This document shows, piece by piece, positions 45,208 through 54,995 of a stretch of 64,000 bases of DNA. How positions within the stretch are numbered: position 1 is the first letter of the stretch; each line of letters begins with the position of its first letter. Position numbers and translations under genes: made by a program. The notes beneath the pieces are model-generated. The model had not been told where the DNA came from. It worked only from the letters and a program-made list of their open reading frames with translations, and did not search any database. Source of the stretch: Deefgea rivuli DSM 18356 (GTDB lineage: Bacteria > Pseudomonadota > Gammaproteobacteria > Burkholderiales > Chitinibacteraceae); NCBI RefSeq assembly GCF_000620145.1, contig NZ_KK211084.1, positions 35,405-99,404 on the forward strand, in the 5' to 3' direction.

Positions 45208-47098
45208 GAATGTTTACCTCGCCGCAGCCAGCCTGTACTTGCCGGGCAAGCCCATTAACAACGACGCAATGGACGACTATATCGCGCCCATCAATCGCAT
45301 TTCAGCGCGGATTAAAAAACGAATTTTGGATGAAAACGGCATTCAAACGCGGCATTACGCGATTGATGAGGAAGGCCAAACGGTGGAAAGCCACGCTCAA
45401 TTGGCGGTGAAAGCGATTCATGCCTGCTTAGACCAAACGCAAACGCCGTTAGAGCAAATTTCGCTGCTGAGCGTCGGCTCGTCAGGCGGCGATGCGCTGA
45501 TGCCCGGTTTTGCCAATATGATTCAGGGCGAGCTGGGTGCGCCGCCGATGCAAACCTTGTCCAGCCAAGGTGTTTGCGCGGCAGGCGTCAGCGCGATTGA
45601 GTTTGCTGCGCAAGCAATTGAATTAGGCGCGCATCAGCACGCGCTGGTCGTCACCGCAGAAATGCCGTCGCGGATGTTTAAGCGTTCCCGCTTTGCGCCG
45701 CGTGGTTATGAAAGTGATTTTGACGCGCATTTTCTGCGCTGGATGCTGTCCGACGGCGCTGGTGCGATGCAGTTAAGCCGCCAGCCTCTGGTCAAAAACG
45801 GACTGCAAATCAAACTCAAATGGATACACCAAAAGAGTTTTTCCGGCGATTATCCGGTTTGCATGCAGCTTGGCCTCACAGCGGATCGCAGCCAGTCATT
45901 TCTTGATTTTGCCTCGTCATCGGAAGCCGAAGCCGCAGGTGCGCTGTCTTTACGCCAAGACATTCGTTTATTGCCGCATTTATTTGATATTTGCATTCAC
46001 GAATACGTGAAGTTGGTCGATGCGGGCTGGATTAAATCGAGCGAGATTGATCATTTTCTCTGCCATTACTCGTCGGCTAAATTTATGCCCGTTGTTGAAG
46101 ATTTGCTCGCAAAAGCCGGCTTAACGATTCCGCCCGAGAAGTGGTATAGCAATCTGGCGACATGCGGCAATACCGGATCGGCGTCGATTTTTATTATGCT
46201 GGCCGAATTTCTGCAGCAAAAAACCCTGACAGCAGGTGAGAAGATTTTCTGCTTTATTCCCGAATCAGGCCGGATGACGGCGGCGTTTATGCTATTTGAA
46301 GTGGAAGCGGAGCAGGATGGAACACATCGTGGGTATACGCCGCCAGAAATTAATCAACAAGCGCTACAAGCTAATACCCTAGAAAATAGCATCACAGCAC
46401 CACATCAAGCGAAAGACGCACCTGAGCCTTTGCAGCCGCTACTCACGCGACTTGCCAGCCTGTGGCAAGATTACCGCTCAAATGTGTGGCGCACGCCGGT
46501 GATTCATCATTTGGTAAGCGGGCAATTTGATGTGGCGGCTTATCGCAACTGGACCGCGCAATGGGTGCCGCAAGTGCATGAAGGCAGTAAGTGGATGAGG
46601 AATGCCGTGGCGTCGCTCACTGGCGATTTTGCCGCGCTCGGTGCTTTGATCGAAATGCACGCCGGGGACGAGCAAAATGATTTCCAGATTTTGTATCAAG
46701 ATTATCAAGCCACAGGGGGCACAGCGGCGTTGGCCGATTTAAAGCGCAATCCCGGCGGCGAAGCGCTTAATAGCTATTTGCACGCCTTGGCCGCAACGCC
46801 CAATCCAATCGGTCTTTTGGGTGCGATTTATATTATTGAAGGCACGGGACAGCGCATCGTTCCAGCCTTGCTGCCGCTGCTGCGCCAGCAAGTGAACTTA
46901 CCTGCTGCGGCGTTTCGCTTTTTGGAATATCACGGCGCGAATGACGAGCATCATTTGGCGCGCTGGCTCACCGCCGTTGAAATCACGCTCGCCATCGACC
47001 CAACAGCGGCTGATGCAATTTATCGCACTGCCAAACGCACTGCGCAGCTGTACTTAATGCAGTTTGAACATATTCAAGAAAGTGACACCGCATCATGA
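45191..47098 (+). CDS. KAS III-like ketosynthase fused to a haem-oxygenase-like di-iron domain
   Basis: A 635-residue two-part enzyme. Residues 1-375 are a thiolase-fold 3-oxoacyl-ACP synthase III-type domain with the catalytic triad Cys129 (SSQGVCAAG), His292 (DHFLCHYSS) and Asn327 (TCGNTGSAS). Residues about 405-635 form a helical iron-containing redox domain of the haem-oxygenase-like di-iron oxidase class: candidate ligands are Glu488 and His490 (IEMHAGDE), Glu550 (IIEGTG), and His581, Asp585, Glu586 and His588 (EYHGANDEHH). A Pro/Gln-rich linker joins them. Relatives of the second domain include UndA, which makes terminal alkenes. The fusion implies condensation followed by oxidation or decarboxylation on one product. 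It overlaps genes on both sides. Confidence 0.85.
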   Translation: MPIQFKNVYLAAASLYLPGKPINNDAMDDYIAPINRISARIKKRILDENGIQTRHYAIDEEGQTVESHAQLAVKAIHACLDQTQTPLEQISLLSVGSSGGDALMPGFANMIQGELGAPPMQTLSSQGVCAAGVSAIEFAAQAIELGAHQHALVVTAEMPSRMFKRSRFAPRGYESDFDAHFLRWMLSDGAGAMQLSRQPLVKNGLQIKLKWIHQKSFSGDYPVCMQLGLTADRSQSFLDFASSSEAEAAGALSLRQDIRLLPHLFDICIHEYVKLVDAGWIKSSEIDHFLCHYSSAKFMPVVEDLLAKAGLTIPPEKWYSNLATCGNTGSASIFIMLAEFLQQKTLTAGEKIFCFIPESGRMTAAFMLFEVEAEQDGTHRGYTPPEINQQALQANTLENSITAPHQAKDAPEPLQPLLTRLASLWQDYRSNVWRTPVIHHLVSGQFDVAAYRNWTAQWVPQVHEGSKWMRNAVASLTGDFAALGALIEMHAGDEQNDFQILYQDYQATGGTAALADLKRNPGGEALNSYLHALAATPNPIGLLGAIYIIEGTGQRIVPALLPLLRQQVNLPAAAFRFLEYHGANDEHHLARWLTAVEITLAIDPTAADAIYRTAKRTAQLYLMQFEHIQESDTAS

Positions 47099-47967
47099 GC
47101 GACTTTCTCAAAGACCCGCACGATCCGCGTGACCCGAATCCTTGGCTGGCGCTCTATCTCGACCAAAGTACGCCGCTGTGCGATCACGTCAAACACGCGT
47201 GGTTAACTGATTCGGCGTCCAGTTCGCGGCAATATTTGCTGCCCTTGGTGCGCCCTCTCGCCAGATTGATGATTATTGTCATTCAGGTTTTCAAGATCGT
47301 GCTACCCAAACGCTGGTCAGCATCCAAGCTATTGCACCATATTTTAGTTTGGGGACTAAAAGGCTTTGTGTCACCACAAGCCAATTGGCTGATCTTGCGG
47401 CACTTTCATTTGGGCGCGCAAATCATCGAATTTATTGAACGCAACGCGCCGGTGAGCGTGCCACTGTCGTCACTCAAACCGGCCGATCTGGATGCGCTGA
47501 AAGACGAATTGTTTTTAAAACACGATTTGAATTTATTTAACTTCGTGATTCGGCTCAACCAAGCGCTACAGAACGAAGGGAAAAAGCTCAGCCACGTCGA
47601 GAACATCGATTTCAGCATGATAGTCGAGCCGCCATTGGCGCTGGCGACGATACCGCAAGGTAGGCTGAACTTTATTGATTTGCAAACCGCGATTGAGATT
47701 TTTACACCGGTCTATCAGCTGTTTCTGACCGACAACGATTTTTGGCGCGCCGCTAATTCGCTGCAACTGGATGAAACGATGGGCGTTTATGTCGCGACGC
47801 TGCTCAATACGCCGCAACATTTATTGCTGCTCAATAATAAGCATCCGCTGGTGCCACTTTCCACATTGCGCGCGGGGCACCGTCTGGTCTTGCATGGCTT
47901 ATCAACCGAAATGCTGCACAGCCTACTCAGCCAAATGAAAGCCAGCGCAGCAAGCGAAGACGCTTAA
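47095..47967 (+). CDS. Unknown cluster protein (possibly DUF6999 family)
   Basis: A 290-residue protein sharing ATGA with the previous gene, so translated with it. No catalytic motif is obvious. Residues 45-90 are hydrophobic and basic and may associate with the membrane (PLARLMIIVIQVFKIVLPKR). The remainder is predicted helical, with a DLNLFNFVIRLNQAL segment and a C-terminal loop ending MLHSLLSQMKASAAS. I recall a family called DUF6999 near such genes but cannot verify it. The position suggests a scaffold, carrier or accessory role for the lipid pathway. Confidence 0.75.
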   Translation: MSDFLKDPHDPRDPNPWLALYLDQSTPLCDHVKHAWLTDSASSSRQYLLPLVRPLARLMIIVIQVFKIVLPKRWSASKLLHHILVWGLKGFVSPQANWLILRHFHLGAQIIEFIERNAPVSVPLSSLKPADLDALKDELFLKHDLNLFNFVIRLNQALQNEGKKLSHVENIDFSMIVEPPLALATIPQGRLNFIDLQTAIEIFTPVYQLFLTDNDFWRAANSLQLDETMGVYVATLLNTPQHLLLLNNKHPLVPLSTLRAGHRLVLHGLSTEMLHSLLSQMKASAASEDA

Positions 47968-47994
47968 AGCCACGCCCGCATTAGATTCTCTGTT

Positions 47995-48969
47995 TTAGCG
48001 CGGGCCACCAAGCAAGCCAATCAACAATTCATGCCGACGATAATAGGCTTTTTCTTGTTTTTGCTTTTCGGCCAAGCTTAAAGAGCTATCGAGCATGGTG
48101 CGAAATTGCGCATAAAATAACTCAACCTCGGCAATCCGTTTTAATTCCCGATTGCTCATGGTCTTAAATCCCGCCAAATTATCGGCAGCGAGTAATTTGG
48201 CGGCTGAGTCAGGAAATTGCTTATTGCTGGCATACGTTAAAAAGAATTGCGCGACTGATTTTTTTAAATCCGCAGGCATGTTTTTACGCATCACCAAGGG
48301 ATCAAAATTAAATGCATCCGACTGCCAAATGACTTTGACATTTTTAAATTCAGTGGGGAATTTCTTCGCAAATTTGGCCAAGTCATCGGTATTATTTGCA
48401 GCGATATCCACTTCGCCTTTAGCAAGCGCAAGGAAATTATCCTGATGATTCCCAAAACGAACGCTCTTAAAGTGCTGTTCCATAATGATATTGTTTTTTA
48501 AAAACGCGTAATACTGCGGAATCAAAAAACCAGAGGTCGATTTCAGATCGCCACTGCCATAACGATAACGGCCTTTTTGCTGCAACACCTGCTCTAGATT
48601 ATTTAAGCCCGAATCTTTGCGGCTAATCAGCACCGATGAATACGTATCAACGCCGCCTTTGAGCACCAATTGGCCAAACACATCGCACTGCGCAGTTTCA
48701 ACCGCCTCAAGCGCCACTTTATTGCCTAAGCGCGCGACTTGAATCTCTCCTGATTTCAAGCCATTCAAAATCTCGGCATAGCTTTTTGCCGCCACCGCTT
48801 TCACATTCGCGCCAGTGGCTTTGGCCAAATCATCCAAAATCGGCTGCCAAGCTGCGATCGCCTCTTGTGCCTCGCCGTGAGCGACTAAACCCACTGTGAT
48901 CGTTTCTTTCGCCATGCTCATTTTTGCAATCACGGCCATCACACCGACCAGCACTAGCTTACGCCACAT
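47995..48969 (-). CDS. PhnD-like periplasmic phosphonate/phosphate-binding protein
   Basis: A 324-residue periplasmic binding protein with a signal peptide (MWRKLVLVGVMAVIAKMSMA). The mature start ETITVGLVAHGEAQEAIAAW and the GSGDLKSTSGFLIPQYYAF block match the PhnD (phosphite/phosphate/phosphonate ABC transporter) family. No permease or ATPase gene is adjacent, so it is an orphan here. Orphan PhnD proteins may serve a distant transporter or a sensor kinase. It is convergent with the lipid cluster. Confidence 0.87.
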   Translation of the reverse strand: MWRKLVLVGVMAVIAKMSMAKETITVGLVAHGEAQEAIAAWQPILDDLAKATGANVKAVAAKSYAEILNGLKSGEIQVARLGNKVALEAVETAQCDVFGQLVLKGGVDTYSSVLISRKDSGLNNLEQVLQQKGRYRYGSGDLKSTSGFLIPQYYAFLKNNIIMEQHFKSVRFGNHQDNFLALAKGEVDIAANNTDDLAKFAKKFPTEFKNVKVIWQSDAFNFDPLVMRKNMPADLKKSVAQFFLTYASNKQFPDSAAKLLAADNLAGFKTMSNRELKRIAEVELFYAQFRTMLDSSLSLAEKQKQEKAYYRRHELLIGLLGGPR

Positions 48970-49215
48970 CTATTTATCCGCCTTTTAAGAAGTATTTTCT
49001 TACAAAGACGGGAGAGTAGCAGCAAATATTAAACTTAAATGTAACTAAGCTTACAAATTAACGATGGTCGCACGTCAAATTTAAGTTTCGTACAGGCTGA
49101 AAGTAATGAATAAACCATAGAAATCAAGCATGAATAATGCGTAGATCGGCGAAGAAAAACCGACATTGAGCGACACCCATGCAGGCGTCACTCAGTAGAT
49201 GCAGATAAAAAGAAA

Positions 49216-50595
49216 CTACGCCTCGCTTTCTGGTGTGATCGACAGCCGCTCTAAACGATAACGCAAACTGCGGAACGTCACGCCGAGCAGTTTGGCGGCT
49301 TGCGTGCGATTAAATCCTGTTTTATCCAGCGCAGCTAAAATGGCGGCTTTTTCTACTCGATCCAGATAATCTTGCAGCGGATAGGTATCGCCCAAATTCG
49401 CGGCGACGGCTTCGGCTTTATCGCTGGGGCTATGGCAATGGTGCAGTTGCAAGGCTTCGGCATCGATCTGATCACCATCGGCCAAGGCCACAGCGCGTTC
49501 CAGTAAGTTTTCCAACTCGCGTACATTACCGGGGAAATCATAACGGCACAGCGCTTGCTTGGCAGCAACCGTAAAAATCATAGTCGGCATGCCATGACGT
49601 GCCGCGATATCCTCGACTAAGAACTGCGCAATCGTGAGCACGTCTTTACCCATTTCACGCAGCGCAGGCATTTTTAGCTCAATCACGTTTAAGCGATAAT
49701 ACAAATCCTGCCGGAAACGCCCACCTTCGACGCAGCGCGCAAGGTTTTGATGCGTGGCTGAAATAATCCGCACATCAACGTCTTCTTCATGCACACCGCC
49801 GACTTTGCGCACTTTGCGTTCTTGAATCGCACGCAGTAATTTCACCTGCATCGGCAATGGCAAATCGGCCACTTCATCCAAAAATAAAGTTCCGCCATGC
49901 GCCGCTTGGAAAAAGCCGTCCCTATCTTCCATCGCGCCAGTAAACGCACCTTTGCGATAACCAAAAAATTCGCTTTCCATTAGGTTTTCTGGGATCGCAC
50001 CGCAATTCACGGCAACAAACGGTTTTTCGGCACGGTTTGAGCTAGCATGGATCGCGCGCGCAGCACGCTCTTTGCCCGAGCCCGACTCACCCGTCACATA
50101 GACGGGCGCTTGATTGCGTGCCAGTTTTTCGATCAGCACCAGCACTTGCTGCAAAGCCGGTGACTCACCCAATAAAGGACGATCACTGCGCGCCGCTTTC
50201 ACTGCAGGTGTTGCCTCAATTTTGAGCGCCGATTTCACCAGCGCGCGCAATTGCTCCAGCGCGACGGGTTTAGCCAAGTAATCAAACGCGCCCGCCTTCA
50301 ATGCAGCAACGGCATTTTCGGTGCTACCGTAGGCAGTGATCACCGCAATCGGTAAATCCAATCCTTTGGCCTGAATATGGCGTACCAAATCGAGGCCTTC
50401 ACCATCAGGCATCCGCATATCCGACAAGCACAAATCAAAATACTGGCTATCGATGAGCGCTTTAGCGGCAACGACACCATTGGCTTTTTCAACGTCTAAA
50501 CCCATTTTCAATAAAGTCAGTTCCAACAACTCAGCCAAATCGACTTCATCATCAACGACCAAAACGCGGGGCAGGGTTTTAGATTTTTTCGCCAT
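49216..50595 (-). CDS. pilR: Sigma-54-dependent response regulator PilR
   Basis: A 459-residue NtrC-family activator, expected to switch on pilA for type IV pili. The receiver has VVDDEVDLAELLELTLLKMG and SDMRMPDGEG. The AAA+ domain has GESGSGKERAARAIH, GAFTGAMEDRDG and TLFLDEVADLPL. The C-terminal Fis-type HTH is LDKTGFNRTQAAKLLGV. The start at 50595 gives MAKKSKTLPRVLVVDD, overlapping the pilS end by 17 bases. Its pairing with a 6-TM kinase supports PilR over NtrC. Confidence 0.93.
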   Translation of the reverse strand: MAKKSKTLPRVLVVDDEVDLAELLELTLLKMGLDVEKANGVVAAKALIDSQYFDLCLSDMRMPDGEGLDLVRHIQAKGLDLPIAVITAYGSTENAVAALKAGAFDYLAKPVALEQLRALVKSALKIEATPAVKAARSDRPLLGESPALQQVLVLIEKLARNQAPVYVTGESGSGKERAARAIHASSNRAEKPFVAVNCGAIPENLMESEFFGYRKGAFTGAMEDRDGFFQAAHGGTLFLDEVADLPLPMQVKLLRAIQERKVRKVGGVHEEDVDVRIISATHQNLARCVEGGRFRQDLYYRLNVIELKMPALREMGKDVLTIAQFLVEDIAARHGMPTMIFTVAAKQALCRYDFPGNVRELENLLERAVALADGDQIDAEALQLHHCHSPSDKAEAVAANLGDTYPLQDYLDRVEKAAILAALDKTGFNRTQAAKLLGVTFRSLRYRLERLSITPESEA

Positions 50596-52165
50596 CGGTA
50601 TATCCAAATAGAATGCGGAAGCAGGCACCGCCGTGAGGGGGCGATTGGTATTCAAGTAGAGCGGCATTGGCCGCGCAGATTTCACGCGCAATATACAAGC
50701 CTAAGCCGGTGCCTTTACTTTCGGTCGTAAAAAAAGGTTCAAACAACTGGCTTTGTGCATCATTGGGTACGGGAGGGCCATCATTAATCACGCTGAGCAT
50801 CCAGCCATCGCGATACGCCTGCACCGTGATTTGCAAACTACCATCACGCTGCGTGCAATAGCGCCAACCATTACGCGCTAAATTCCATAGCACTTGATGC
50901 AAATGCCCCGCATCAAAGCGCACGATGACTTCAGGAGCGCATGAAATTGCCAATTTCATCGGAATTTTCTCTTGCAGCACAAACTCTTCAGCAAAGTTAT
51001 GCAACCATTCCGCCAAGCGAATATCGATGCGCTCAACCCGATCACGGCGATTGAGCTCCAGCACATCTTTCACCATCCGCTCTAAGCGCTGACTATTGTC
51101 ATTGATAATTCGCGTGAGCTTTTGCAGCAAAGGATCATCAGCCGCTTCTTCACGCATTAATTCGGCTGCATGGCTAATTGCGCCGAGCGGATTGCGGATT
51201 TCATGCGCCAAATTAGCGGTTAATCGCCCCAGTGCGGCTAATTTGAGCTGCTGCGATTCGCGGCGTAAACGCGCCATATCTTCCAGATAAATCAGCACAT
51301 TGCCATTAGAATCACTAGACAGCGACACAAAGCGAGCGCGCAATGTATTGCGCCCGTCCGCAGTTTGAATCAACTCGCTACTACCCATTTCTGGAAACTC
51401 GCGCCAACGCGCTAAAGGAGAAGCCAACTCGGGTAAATCCGCCGCCAAGGGGCTGGCCAGATCAGGCCGCACACCAGTAAAACGCACCGCTTGTTCATTA
51501 AACTGCTGAATTAAATCTTTTGCATCGACCACCAGCACGCCATCGGATACATCCTGCAAAATCCGCGCATTTAATTGCCCCAAATTAGCAATATCCACAC
51601 CGCGCTGCTCGGCCAGCTCTCGATTCTCTTCGGCATACAAAGAGAGGCGGTATGCGAGCCAAGCCACCGCAAATGAAGCGATACAGAGAAATACTGTCGA
51701 TATTGGAATGGTGTCATTCACATCGCCATTCAGTACTGTCCACACCAACTCGGCCAGTAACGCCAAACTTGCCACTGCGGCGTGAAACATTGTCATCCGG
51801 CCGCGCGCAATTAAACCGGCTGCGGCCAAATACGGCAGTAATAAAATCCCAAAACCGCTTTTAATCCCTCCGCCCAAATGCATCAGCGCGACAATAAACA
51901 TCACATCGACACTCACATGCATCGATAGCTGAATATCAAAGCGCGGCCAGCGCTGCGCGATACTAAAAGCAAACACAATCCCGCACAGCGTATAGCTACC
52001 CAAAATCCAAATCGCGGCCCAGAAATTGCCGTTTTCGAACCAGCTACTACTGGTGAGCAAAAACGCACCCGCCATCAAGCCAATCACAATCAGCAGACGG
52101 AAAATATTAAATAAGGATAAGGATTGCCAAAGATGCTCGTTCGACAAACGATAATGATCAGACAT
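50579..52165 (-). CDS. pilS: Six-TM sensor histidine kinase PilS
   Basis: A 528-residue kinase of the PilS/PilR pair controlling type IV pilus genes. Six hydrophobic segments fill roughly residues 20-190. A PAS domain follows (about 220-300), then HisKA with NLAHEIRNPLGAISHA, and HATPase with LWNLARNGWRY, VINDGPPV and GTGLGLYIAREI. The start at 52165 (MSDHYRLSNEHLWQ) is preferred because the 10 codons upstream lie in the terminator hairpin of the preceding gene. Pilin levels are typically sensed through contact with PilA. Confidence 0.9.
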   Translation of the reverse strand: MSDHYRLSNEHLWQSLSLFNIFRLLIVIGLMAGAFLLTSSSWFENGNFWAAIWILGSYTLCGIVFAFSIAQRWPRFDIQLSMHVSVDVMFIVALMHLGGGIKSGFGILLLPYLAAAGLIARGRMTMFHAAVASLALLAELVWTVLNGDVNDTIPISTVFLCIASFAVAWLAYRLSLYAEENRELAEQRGVDIANLGQLNARILQDVSDGVLVVDAKDLIQQFNEQAVRFTGVRPDLASPLAADLPELASPLARWREFPEMGSSELIQTADGRNTLRARFVSLSSDSNGNVLIYLEDMARLRRESQQLKLAALGRLTANLAHEIRNPLGAISHAAELMREEAADDPLLQKLTRIINDNSQRLERMVKDVLELNRRDRVERIDIRLAEWLHNFAEEFVLQEKIPMKLAISCAPEVIVRFDAGHLHQVLWNLARNGWRYCTQRDGSLQITVQAYRDGWMLSVINDGPPVPNDAQSQLFEPFFTTESKGTGLGLYIAREICAANAALLEYQSPPHGGACFRILFGYTDGEKI

Positions 52166-52173
52166 AAATTCCA

Positions 52174-52207
52174 GATAAAAAAACGGGCGGCCCAAGCCAC
52201 CCGTTTA
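52174..52207 (-). terminator. Rho-independent terminator upstream of pilS
   Basis: On the minus strand AAACGGGTGGC and GCCGCCCGTTT pair around TTGG, followed by a run of Ts. It terminates transcripts from rppH before the pilS start. Confidence 0.85.
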
Positions 52208-52213
52208 AATCAT

Positions 52214-52305
52214 ATTGTGCAAAAATGTTATGGCAAGGCGCGCGACACGCAGTACATAAAGTACGGCGGGGCAAGACAGCAAGAACATTTTTACTTAAGA
52301 ACTTA
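52214..52305. repeat. Dispersed palindromic repeat family A, copy 5
   Basis: Begins TTGTGCAAAAATGTTATGGC and ends ACATTTTTACTTAAG, with GTACATAAAGTAC and AAGGCGCGCGACACGCAG in the core. It is just downstream of rppH, overlapping its stop region, and next to the terminator at 52174. Confidence 0.65.
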
Positions 52306-52797
52306 GTTAACGATTGAAGGTGGTTGTTGCCCAATCAATCGCGCCAATTCACCCAAAGCCGCTTCATACACACCACGTTTGAAATCAATCACCGCTTCCA
52401 GTGGCGACCAATATTCATTCCAGCGCCATGCATCAAACTCGGGATGCGTGGTTTTACGCAGGCAAACATCGGAATCTTTCCCCGTTAGCCTGAGCATAAA
52501 CCAAATTTGTTTTTGCCCTTTGTAAGTACCGCGCCATTCACGGCGCACCCAATTGGTCGGCACATCATATTTCATCCAGTCTCGCGTGCGGCCCACAATT
52601 TCTACATGTTGCGGTAATAAGCCGACTTCTTCAGCCAACTCCCGAAACATGGCCTGCTCGGGAGTTTCACCCTGCTTGATGCCGCCCTGCGGAAACTGCC
52701 ACGAGTGCTCACGCACGCGCTTTCCCCAGAAAACCTGATTCTGCTGATTAATGATAATGATGCCGACGTTTGGCCGATAGCCATCACGATCGAGCAT
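52303..52797 (-). CDS. rppH: RNA pyrophosphohydrolase
   Basis: Nudix hydrolase that converts 5'-triphosphate mRNA ends to monophosphate, starting RNase E-dependent decay. A 164-residue protein beginning [20 protein letters not shown]. The Nudix box is [30 protein letters not shown] and [11 protein letters not shown] are RppH-specific. Length is typical. The gene is separated from pilS by a terminator and from the spermidine-synthase-like gene by a 130-base gap. Confidence 0.95.
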   Translation of the reverse strand: MLDRDGYRPNVGIIIINQQNQVFWGKRVREHSWQFPQGGIKQGETPEQAMFRELAEEVGLLPQHVEIVGRTRDWMKYDVPTNWVRREWRGTYKGQKQIWFMLRLTGKDSDVCLRKTTHPEFDAWRWNEYWSPLEAVIDFKRGVYEAALGELARLIGQQPPSIVN

Positions 52798-52928
52798 ATA
52801 TACGACCTATGTTAAATTTCGTTGATTACCCTGATTTTTTCACATTCGCGGGTTCTTGAAAACCTTTATCTGCGGGCGACAAGAGAGTAGAAGCAAAAGC
52901 CTGCGTCCCTCTTCGCTTCTCGGTACAA

Positions 52929-53717
52929 CTAAATAAACAAACGGCGGTCATTATGAGGATTCATTCGTGCCAAATCACTGACAAACTCAGAGAATTCCAG
53001 ACCGTACTCAGCTTCTAATTTCTTAGCTTTGTCAGCCAAACGATCCCATTGCGGGCTGTTCTGGCCGCGCATAAACGCAAATGCAATCACATTGCCTTTT
53101 TGCCGTGCCGGTAAGCAAATTAAGCGACCTTCGAAGACTTCGGATAATTGCGTGCAATATTGCTCAAAGCGACGATCAATACTCCACAAATTCACCGCTA
53201 AAACACCGTTATCGGTCAGTTTATTTTTACATGCGGTAAAAAAATCAGTACTCGCCAATGGCGCAGCAATACCGGTAGCCGAGTACGCGTCCATCATAAT
53301 CATATCGACCGATTCGTCCGCCATATTGTAAACATGCGCCGCACCGTCCCCGGTCATCACCTCAAGCCGTTCATCATCCTGCGGCAAGAAAAACATCGAA
53401 CGCGCAACATTCACCACCTGCTGAAATAACTCGACGCAAGTCAGATGCGTATTCGGCAGATATTCATGCACCCATTTCGCAATCGATCCGCCTCCTAAGC
53501 CAATCAGCAACATTTTTTGCGGCGGCTCTAAAAACAGCAAGCTACCAAACACACAACGCGAATAAGCCAGTAGCAGCTCATTCGGCGAATTGATTTTCAT
53601 CGCACTTTGCGTGTCGTCATTACCAAAATGCAGCTTGCGAACACCGCCCTCTTCCGACACGTCAATCACAATATCGTCGTCATTACTTTTCGAAAAACGT
53701 TTCGAGCGAAACAGCAT
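52929..53717 (-). CDS. Spermidine synthase-like methyltransferase-fold protein
   Basis: A 262-residue protein of the polyamine aminopropyltransferase fold. The SAM-type binding loop is LLIGLGGGSIAKWVHEYLP, and the next acid is in LTCVELFQQVVNVAR; VMTGDGAAHVYNM and IMMDAYSATGIAAPL are conserved blocks. It is shorter than SpeE (about 290) and lacks its N-terminal barrel pieces, so enzyme activity as spermidine synthase is unproven. The stop/start overlap with ttcA at 53717 suggests co-translation. speG, a spermidine acetyltransferase, is 6 kb away. Confidence 0.85.
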   Translation of the reverse strand: MLFRSKRFSKSNDDDIVIDVSEEGGVRKLHFGNDDTQSAMKINSPNELLLAYSRCVFGSLLFLEPPQKMLLIGLGGGSIAKWVHEYLPNTHLTCVELFQQVVNVARSMFFLPQDDERLEVMTGDGAAHVYNMADESVDMIMMDAYSATGIAAPLASTDFFTACKNKLTDNGVLAVNLWSIDRRFEQYCTQLSEVFEGRLICLPARQKGNVIAFAFMRGQNSPQWDRLADKAKKLEAEYGLEFSEFVSDLARMNPHNDRRLFI

Positions 53718-54670
53718 TATTCATCGCCCCCGCAAGCACTCACACCGGCGGGTTTGCTAGCGAGAATCGAAATCCGGCTCGGATCGTTAAACGTTTCGCG
53801 ATCAAACGCTTTGTCGCCATCAGCACGCGCCGTGCCATCGGCTTTCGCATTCACAAAATCGTAGCGCTTCGGATCAGCCAAATGCGAAGGCACAACATTA
53901 CACATCGCGGTAAACATCGTTTCCAAACGGCCAGGGAAGCGCTTATCCCAATCGCGTAACATATCGCCAATCACTTGGCGCTGTAAATTAGGCTGCGAAC
54001 CACATAAATTACACGGAATAATCGGAAAGCCACGCGCGGCTGTGTATTTCTCAATGTCTTTCTCGCGACAATAGGCCAGCGGGCGAATCACCATATGCTT
54101 GCCGTCATCCGACACCAATTTGGGTGGCATGCCTTTGAGCTTGCCGCCGTAAAACATATTCAAAAACAGCGTTTCAAGAATGTCGTCACGATGATGACCC
54201 AGCGCAATTTTAGTCGCGCCCAATTCATCCGCTACACGGTACAAAATCCCACGGCGCAGGCGTGAACACAAACCACAGGTGGTTTTGCCTTCTTCGATCA
54301 CGCGCGTGACGATCGAATAGGTATCTTCTTCGATAATCTTGTATTCAACGCCTAATTCCGCCAAATACGTTGGCAAAATATGCTCGGGAAAGCCCGGTTG
54401 TTTTTGATCGAGATTGACCGCCACAATCGAAAAATCAATCGGCGCGGATTTTTGCAAGCTCAGCAAAATATCCAGCATCGTGTAGCTGTCTTTGCCACCC
54501 GACAAGCAAACCATCACGCGGTCGCCTTCCTCAATCATATTAAAGTCATTAATCGCATCGCCCACGTTATGGCGCAGGCGTTTCACGAGCTTATTAAAAT
54601 TGTATTTTTGTTTTTGTTCCGCCTCAGACAATTGCGGCTTTTCTTGAGGTAAATCAGATATTGCGTTCAT
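53717..54670 (-). CDS. ttcA: tRNA 2-thiocytidine biosynthesis protein TtcA
   Basis: Catalyses thiolation of cytidine 32 in some tRNAs using ATP, a 4Fe-4S cluster and sulfide. The PP-loop [14 protein letters not shown] is present. Paired Cys motifs are [11 protein letters not shown] and [14 protein letters not shown], giving the cluster site. I choose the ATG at 54670 ([20 protein letters not shown]); the earlier in-frame codon is a TTG with no family match. The 317-residue length is normal. The downstream spermidine-synthase-like gene overlaps its stop by one base. Confidence 0.95.
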   Translation of the reverse strand: MNAISDLPQEKPQLSEAEQKQKYNFNKLVKRLRHNVGDAINDFNMIEEGDRVMVCLSGGKDSYTMLDILLSLQKSAPIDFSIVAVNLDQKQPGFPEHILPTYLAELGVEYKIIEEDTYSIVTRVIEEGKTTCGLCSRLRRGILYRVADELGATKIALGHHRDDILETLFLNMFYGGKLKGMPPKLVSDDGKHMVIRPLAYCREKDIEKYTAARGFPIIPCNLCGSQPNLQRQVIGDMLRDWDKRFPGRLETMFTAMCNVVPSHLADPKRYDFVNAKADGTARADGDKAFDRETFNDPSRISILASKPAGVSACGGDE

Positions 54671-54995
54671 AAGAATGAGTACGGGACGCCTCAAGGCGCC
54701 CCGCTATAGGTAATTGAATTGGCTGAATTTTACCTTAAAAACAACCTAACGTTTCACAAACTATTGCTATGCAAACAAGGGCACCCGTACCATAAATTCT
54801 TACAAAGAAAATGCAAAAAACTGCAAACACCAAAGCAATAAATTACAAGAACGTATCACTTTGACATCACCTTCATTAAATGTATTATCTTGCAATACAA
54901 ATATTGCCTAAAATATATCGGAATCACGCCATTATTTATGCAAAGTCGATACTCGTCCTACTTAAATAATGGCATCTAAACACCTGAGGTGACAA
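54671..54995. other. AT-rich spacer upstream of Ig-like lipoprotein
   Basis: A 325-bp AT-rich gap between divergent genes. It has a small hairpin (GACGCC/GGCGCC near 54690) and several A/T tracts likely to hold promoters for ttcA and the lipoprotein. No ORF or RNA gene is seen. Confidence 0.5.
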
